From Psychrobacter frigidicola (GTDB lineage Bacteria; Pseudomonadota; Gammaproteobacteria; Pseudomonadales; Moraxellaceae), in NCBI RefSeq assembly GCF_007997305.1, contig NZ_VORZ01000001.1, positions 1,116,001 through 1,180,000 on the forward strand: 64,000 bases of DNA. The letters run 5' to 3'. The stretch's first letter is position 1; each line of letters starts with the position of its first letter. Positions 58,837 to 64,000 of the stretch are shown here, in pieces. The notes beneath the pieces are model-generated. The model worked only from the letters and a program-made list of their open reading frames with translations. It made no database searches and was not told the origin of the DNA. Both the position numbers and the translations under genes were made by a program.

Positions 58837-58854
58837 TGTAAGCTTTTGCTTACG
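58837..58854 (-). promoter_or_regulatory. GacA-type upstream activating sequence
   Basis: TGTAAGCTTTTGCTTACG matches TGTAAG-N6-CTTACA, the GacA site of Pseudomonas rsm genes, at 11 of 12 defined positions. It is centred about 65 bp before the inferred sRNA start. Confidence 0.7.
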
Positions 58855-58899
58855 TAACTTCAAAACCTAAAAAGAGGTGTAATCTAGTCTGGCGCAATA

Positions 58900-60030
58900 T
58901 TATTGACCAGTGCTACTAGCTTCTAAATGCACTTTTGATACTTTGGCGCCCTCTTTTTTACCTTCTTTAATCTTGTTATCTGTTTCTTTAATATCACTGG
59001 CATCCGCAGTTGGCGCGTTTTCTTCCTGTTTACTGGTTTCTTCTGGCTCATATTGTAACGTGGTCAGAACTGGGAAATGGTCGGAACCAATAGACGGCAT
59101 TCGCTTCATATCTACAAGCGTAAAACAAGCGCTATGGAAAATATGGTCAAGGGCCCAGCGTAGAAGTGGATAGTCAACATGAAAGGTATTAATAAAATGC
59201 CGCCCTATACGCGGATCGAGCAAGCCTGAGATACGCTGAAAGCGTCGGGTAGTCTTTGACCATGCCACATCATTCAGGTCACCTGCCAATATGGCAGTTT
59301 GGTCATGCTCTTTAATATGACGCCCGACCATTAGCAGCTCAGCATCACGAGTCGTTGATTTGTCCGCTTCGGTTGGGCTTGGCGGCATAGGATGCAAACA
59401 GTAAAGCCAAATAACGCGACCATTTTGCAGGCGCAATCGAGTATGGATCGAGGGAATATCATCGATCATCAGATACTTAACTTCAGGATTGATGAGCTCA
59501 AGCTTAGAGTATAGGTGCATACCATACAAATTATCTAGCGGCACTTTAACGGTATAAGGATAATCAGGTTCAAGTGAACTCAATGCTTGTTGCCATTTTT
59601 CATCAGTTTCAAGAGTAATTAAAATATCGGGCTGTTTTTGATTGACCAAATCAACCAGTTTCTGTGTTTGCTTATTCGGGCTTAGGACATTTGAGACCAT
59701 AATTTTAAGTTGATTTTCAGTCCCTATTGACGTCTTTTTGGCACTTTGCACTTCCTTTTTCCATATCCTGGTGTAAGGCAGTACCATTCTAAGCTGAAAA
59801 CCTAAAGTGCCACTCAAAGCAATAAATAACAACCACTGACCTATTTGCCATTCTGATCCGAACAGTAACATGCCCAGCCAAGCAATAATGCCCAGCACTA
59901 AAATCTGGATACGCGGAAACTCAACATCACGCACCCACCAGTTATCAAGTGGCAACCAACCCCAAGCAGTGATAAAAGCAATCAGCCCTGCCAGCAGCTG
60001 CACGCCATAATATAGGAGGGAGGAATCCAT
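58900..60030 (-). CDS. Membrane-anchored endonuclease/exonuclease/phosphatase family protein
   Basis: 376 residues. Three membrane helices (about 5-25, 40-60, 65-85) precede an EEP-fold hydrolase: MVSNVLSPNK, LITLETDEKW (metal-binding Glu), LYCLHPMPPSP, AGDLNDVAWS (Asp/Asn) and LDHIFHS with GSDHFPVLTTL (His). The topology is typical of the widespread bacterial exeA/YafD-like group whose substrate is not established. The C-terminal 45 residues are Lys/Glu-rich. SD AGGAGGGAGGAA precedes the ATG. The gene ends just upstream of the putative GacA site, so its 3' end overlaps the regulatory region of the sRNA. Confidence 0.82.
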   Translation of the reverse strand: MDSSLLYYGVQLLAGLIAFITAWGWLPLDNWWVRDVEFPRIQILVLGIIAWLGMLLFGSEWQIGQWLLFIALSGTLGFQLRMVLPYTRIWKKEVQSAKKTSIGTENQLKIMVSNVLSPNKQTQKLVDLVNQKQPDILITLETDEKWQQALSSLEPDYPYTVKVPLDNLYGMHLYSKLELINPEVKYLMIDDIPSIHTRLRLQNGRVIWLYCLHPMPPSPTEADKSTTRDAELLMVGRHIKEHDQTAILAGDLNDVAWSKTTRRFQRISGLLDPRIGRHFINTFHVDYPLLRWALDHIFHSACFTLVDMKRMPSIGSDHFPVLTTLQYEPEETSKQEENAPTADASDIKETDNKIKEGKKEGAKVSKVHLEASSTGQ

Positions 60031-60425
60031 AGATTTTATTAGCCCATTTTAAGTTAATGATTAAACATATAATCATATCAACAGTTATATTAGTGGCATA
60101 TTAATAGTCATGCCAATCATCACCGCTTACTTTAGCATCTCATCTGACTATCACCTACTGCTTACTATTCATCAACCCGATCTTTTCGTAGAAATATTAT
60201 ATATATTGGGTGTGGCGCGTCTCTTGTTTGACACAATTTTGTATATTTATAACGCCTGTTTATGATTACTAAAGCTGACCTAATAAGTTAAAGTTACGGT
60301 AAGGATAGTAATTATTGATTAATAGTTAGGATAAATAATGCAAAACGTCTTGCTTTTTACGCCTATTCACGGCATTGTTATCGGTTGGTATCGCAACACA
60401 TAACTAAAATTAAGGACAAATTTTC
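60031..60425. other. Divergent intergenic region EEP gene / asd
   Basis: 395 bp. It contains TTGACA at 60228-60233 (no well-spaced -10) and a 21-codon reading frame at 60338-60403 with AGGA upstream that could be a leader peptide (MQNVLLFTPIHGIVIGWYRNT); evidence for it is weak. Confidence 0.4.
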
Positions 60426-61559
60426 ATGAGTAATTTAACAGTAGGCTTGGTAGGCTGGCGCGGTATGGTCGGGTCAGTACTCATACAACGGATGCGTGAA
60501 GAAAATGATTTTGCGGGCATAACTCCCGTATTTTTTTCAACCAGCAATGCCGGCGGCGCAGCGCCAAGTTTTGATGGCATTAGTCCAAGCCAATTGAAAG
60601 ACGCTCATGATATTGCAGCACTAGCCGCTTGTGATGCTATTATTACCTGCCAAGGTGGCGACTATACCGAAAAAGTACACCAACCCTTGCGCGATAGCGG
60701 TTGGATGGGCTACTGGATTGATGCCGCTAGTACATTACGTATGGAAGATGACAGCATCATTATTCTAGATCCCGTCAATCGTAGCGTTATTGATAGCGCA
60801 TTAGCAAATGGTAAAAAAGACTTCATCGGTGGTAACTGTACGGTCTCATTAATGCTCATGGCAATTGGTGAGCTGTTCAATAAAGGCTGGATAGAATGGG
60901 TGAGCGCCATGACATATCAAGCTGCGAGCGGCTCAGGCGCAAACAATATGCGCGAGCTGATTAATGGTATGGGCGTGCTACGTGATGCGGTCAAAGATGA
61001 GCTGGCTGATCCTGCTAGCGCGATACTTGACATTGATAAGAAAATTGCCGAAACGCAACGCTCTGCCGACTTCCCTAAGCAGTATTTTGGTGTACCATTA
61101 GCGGGCAGTTTAATCCCTTATATCGACTCGCAACTGGAAAATAAACAGTCACGTGAAGAATGGAAGGGCGGCGTTGAAACCAATAAAATTCTTGGCAATA
61201 ATGCAGAGAACAACATTGCTATCGACGGCATGTGTGTACGTGTCGGCGCCATGCGCTGTCATGCACAAGGCTTAACCATTAAGCTTAAAAAGGATATTCC
61301 GTTAGAAGAAATCGAAGCGGCACTAAAAAATAGCGGTAATCAATGGTTGGATGTGGTTGAAGACGATAAAGAAGCGACCATGAACCGCTTAACACCAGTT
61401 GCAGTGACCGGTACATTAACCGTTGCAATCGGACGTCTGCGTAAGCTTAATATGGGCGGCGAATATTTGGGCGCATTTACCGTTGGTGATCAATTACTAT
61501 GGGGTGCAGCTGAACCATTACGCCGGATGCTCAACATCGTCCGTGAGCAAAAAAACTAA
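60426..61559 (+). CDS. asd: Aspartate-semialdehyde dehydrogenase
   Basis: 377 residues. It reduces aspartyl-phosphate to the semialdehyde for Lys, Met and Thr synthesis and for diaminopimelate. N-terminal [23 protein letters not shown], active-site cysteine in [17 protein letters not shown] (about 138), [15 protein letters not shown], and the C-terminal [44 protein letters not shown]. This is the gammaproteobacterial (E. coli-type) enzyme at normal length. SD AAGGAC lies ten bases before the ATG. Confidence 0.97.
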   Translation: MSNLTVGLVGWRGMVGSVLIQRMREENDFAGITPVFFSTSNAGGAAPSFDGISPSQLKDAHDIAALAACDAIITCQGGDYTEKVHQPLRDSGWMGYWIDAASTLRMEDDSIIILDPVNRSVIDSALANGKKDFIGGNCTVSLMLMAIGELFNKGWIEWVSAMTYQAASGSGANNMRELINGMGVLRDAVKDELADPASAILDIDKKIAETQRSADFPKQYFGVPLAGSLIPYIDSQLENKQSREEWKGGVETNKILGNNAENNIAIDGMCVRVGAMRCHAQGLTIKLKKDIPLEEIEAALKNSGNQWLDVVEDDKEATMNRLTPVAVTGTLTVAIGRLRKLNMGGEYLGAFTVGDQLLWGAAEPLRRMLNIVREQKN

Positions 61560-61581
61560 TATATATACTTCGGAAGTCTAT

Positions 61582-61615
61582 AAGAAAAAAGACAGCAAGC
61601 GCTGTCTTTTTTCTT
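61582..61615. terminator. Bidirectional terminator asd / SOUL gene
   Basis: A 15-bp perfect stem ending AAAAAAGACAGC, loop AAGC, GCTGTCTTTTTT between convergent genes. Confidence 0.9.
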
Positions 61616-61671
61616 AATTATTATTGAGATTATTCCATTTTAGATACTATCAATATATCCTCTTAAGTCAT

Positions 61672-62319
61672 TCACTTTTTCTGATAAGCAATCATAATCT
61701 CATTACGACGCATAAAGGGTAATGTCCACGGTGGATTATAACGTGCAAGCTCTGGAACTGCTATGCCCTCTAACTTTTGGCTTTGCATCCATGTGCGCAG
61801 CTCTTCGGTTTTAGATTCTACCTTTTGAGTGCCAGCAAGCCCTGAGAACTTAATGACGGCATAGGTTTTTACTGGTAATTCAGCGATAGTAATGTCAGGA
61901 TTATTGGGTTTAGGTAACGTCTTCATCGTATAATGACTTGGCATAATAAACTGCACACGCCACTTATTATCCTCCTGTTTCATCATAACGGGCGCGGTCA
62001 TCGCGATTTTAGACGACTCACCATTTTTAGCAGCTTGAGGCTGTATCATAACAGGCGCAGTCATACTGATTTTACTACTGCTACCACTCTTAGCCTTATT
62101 ATTACCGAAGATATAATCTGCTAAAGTCTTGAATCCTTGACGACTGGCAGTATCTTGATCACCAGTAACCCACGTTTGAGCGACAATTTGCGCATCATAA
62201 CGACGCAGTTCAAAGTCTGCACTTTTTACCAATATTGTATAATTAGGTTCTTCGGTAGCCATAGCAACTCCTGGTATGAATAATAGAATGCCGAGTGAGA
62301 GATAAGTTGCGGTCTTCAT
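61672..62319 (-). CDS. SOUL-family haem-binding protein
   Basis: 215 residues. Signal peptide MKTATYLSLGILLFIPGVAMA (cleavage near 21), then the SOUL domain: FELRRYDAQIVAQTWV, TLADYIFGNNKA, two SKI(S/A)MTAPVM blocks (a short internal duplication), WRVQFIMPSHYTMKTLP and ARYNPPWTLPFMRRNEIMI. The family includes vertebrate haem-binding proteins; the periplasmic bacterial members are uncharacterised. Possibly linked to haem handling, but there is no direct support from neighbours. Confidence 0.85.
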   Translation of the reverse strand: MKTATYLSLGILLFIPGVAMATEEPNYTILVKSADFELRRYDAQIVAQTWVTGDQDTASRQGFKTLADYIFGNNKAKSGSSSKISMTAPVMIQPQAAKNGESSKIAMTAPVMMKQEDNKWRVQFIMPSHYTMKTLPKPNNPDITIAELPVKTYAVIKFSGLAGTQKVESKTEELRTWMQSQKLEGIAVPELARYNPPWTLPFMRRNEIMIAYQKK

Positions 62320-62489
62320 ATTTTGCCTCCGCAGGCAGACATTAGGGTTTAACGGCTAATTTATGTTTAGCAAATCAGTTATTCACTTTATCAATCAAAT
62401 GATTGTAATGTCTATATCTTTTAGTGAGTAGCAAACTCCTAGGATTTGAAAGCTATCTAAATATCTGCGCCCAAAAAATTGCCTAGCAA

Positions 62490-62498
62490 TGCTATAAT
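62490..62498 (+). promoter_or_regulatory. Extended -10 promoter of tgt
   Basis: TGCTATAAT, an extended -10 element (TGn-TATAAT) 36 bp before the tgt ATG. No -35 match. Confidence 0.5.
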
Positions 62499-62501
62499 TA
62501 G

Positions 62502-63686
<1,185 letters not shown>

Positions 63687-63718
63687 TTTTTCTCAACCCT
63701 TGCACCACTTTCATGGTA

Positions 63719-63755
63719 ATAAAAAAGGCTTAAGAAACTCTTAAGCTTTTTTTAT
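63719..63755. terminator. Bidirectional terminator tgt / metS
   Basis: AAAAAAGGCTTAAGA, loop AAC, TCTTAAGCTTTTTTT (one G-T pair), T runs on both strands. Confidence 0.9.
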
Positions 63756-63786
63756 TACCAGCAGATAGCTATTAGCTATGCGTTAA

Positions 63787-63915
63787 TTATAAATCATGGT
63801 CTAATTGATCTAACGGAATGTCGGGATGTTTGACTAAATGTATAACCGCTAAGACTAGACCGCCCCAAATTAGTAAAATCGATAGTACCATCAATATCAT
63901 TGCTGACGTATTCAT
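63787..63915 (-). CDS. metS: MetS-like small subunit of an NSS methionine/alanine importer
   Basis: 42 residues: one membrane helix (AMILMVLSILLIWGGLVLAVIHLV) followed by KHPDIPLDQLDHDL. The W-G-G-L-x-x-A-x-x-H-L-x-x-H-P pattern is that of MetS, the small partner of the MetP sodium symporter in Corynebacterium and proteobacterial relatives. SD GAGGAG precedes the ATG, which abuts the stop codon of the upstream gene (TAAATG). Too short for ORF callers. Confidence 0.8.
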   Translation of the reverse strand: MNTSAMILMVLSILLIWGGLVLAVIHLVKHPDIPLDQLDHDL

Positions 63916-64000
63916 TTATATCTCCTCGTTTTTACCTTTGAGAGCACTGAGTAATAAAGCGCCTAATGCAAATATAACCACAATACCCCAACCAAATATT
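63916..64000 (-). CDS. metP: 3' end of an NSS-family sodium symporter (MetP-like, truncated by window)
   Basis: The last 27 codons read IFGWGIVVIFALGALLLSALKGKNEEI and stop at 63916-63918. This is one membrane helix with a short charged tail, as expected for helix 12 of a neurotransmitter:sodium symporter. The identification rests mainly on metS following directly. Confidence 0.55.
   Translation of the reverse strand, partial: IFGWGIVVIFALGALLLSALKGKNEEI

Overview
The window is a stretch of ordinary gammaproteobacterial chromosome. Gene content and protein wording fit Moraxellaceae, most likely Psychrobacter: long-form GAPDH, the amgK-murU pair next to lptD-surA, a CIO-type cytochrome bd, an Asn/Ser/Asp-rich extended TamA and LptD, and moderate AT-rich DNA. 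This assignment is inference; no 16S or other marker is present. There are no insertion sequences, prophage genes, CRISPR arrays or tRNA/rRNA genes.

Layout. Bases 1-28 kb are almost entirely on the minus strand and hold housekeeping genes. In order they are mfd (3' end cut by the window), rraA with an SDR-like protein, rpsT (+), a histidine phosphatase, a metallophosphoesterase, ihfB-lapA-pyrF, rpsA, cmk, ung-tadA, clpA, clpS with a membrane-anchored coiled-coil protein upstream, hemE-argC, obgE-proB, a long GAPDH, a lipocalin with an unusual N-terminal extension, and a Nudix/ThiE-like fusion. From 29 to 38.5 kb come a Fur-boxed hemP (+) and the tamA-tamB envelope translocation pair (-). From 38.9 to 48.4 kb (+) come an LplT-like transporter, coq7, a TPR protein, a large lipoprotein hydrolase and cioAB with a 38-residue small subunit. 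From 48.5 to 55.7 kb, amgK-murU (-) faces lptD-surA (+), so peptidoglycan recycling and outer-membrane biogenesis genes are neighbours. At 55.7-58.6 kb there is a conspicuously AT-rich island with one acyltransferase-3/SGNH gene. The last part holds a membrane EEP-family hydrolase (-), asd (+), a SOUL haem-binding protein (-), tgt (+), and the metS small subunit with the 3' end of its NSS transporter metP (-).

Most notable observation. The gene-free stretch 58596-58854 on the minus strand reads as a complete small-RNA gene of the Rsm/Csr sponge type. An 18-bp site matching the GacA upstream activating sequence lies about 65 bp before the inferred start, followed by a TATAAT box. After that come three successive hairpins whose loops carry GGA motifs (five of six GGAs lie in loops), an unstructured AAU-rich spacer, and a strong intrinsic terminator with a U tract. 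I would annotate it as a candidate GacA-controlled CsrA/RsmA-sequestering RNA.

Several start codons were moved from the longest reading frame to one supported by a ribosome binding site or family N-terminus (rpsT, hemE, obgE, gap, coq7, surA, the hydrolase and the acyltransferase). About a dozen strong intrinsic terminators are listed.
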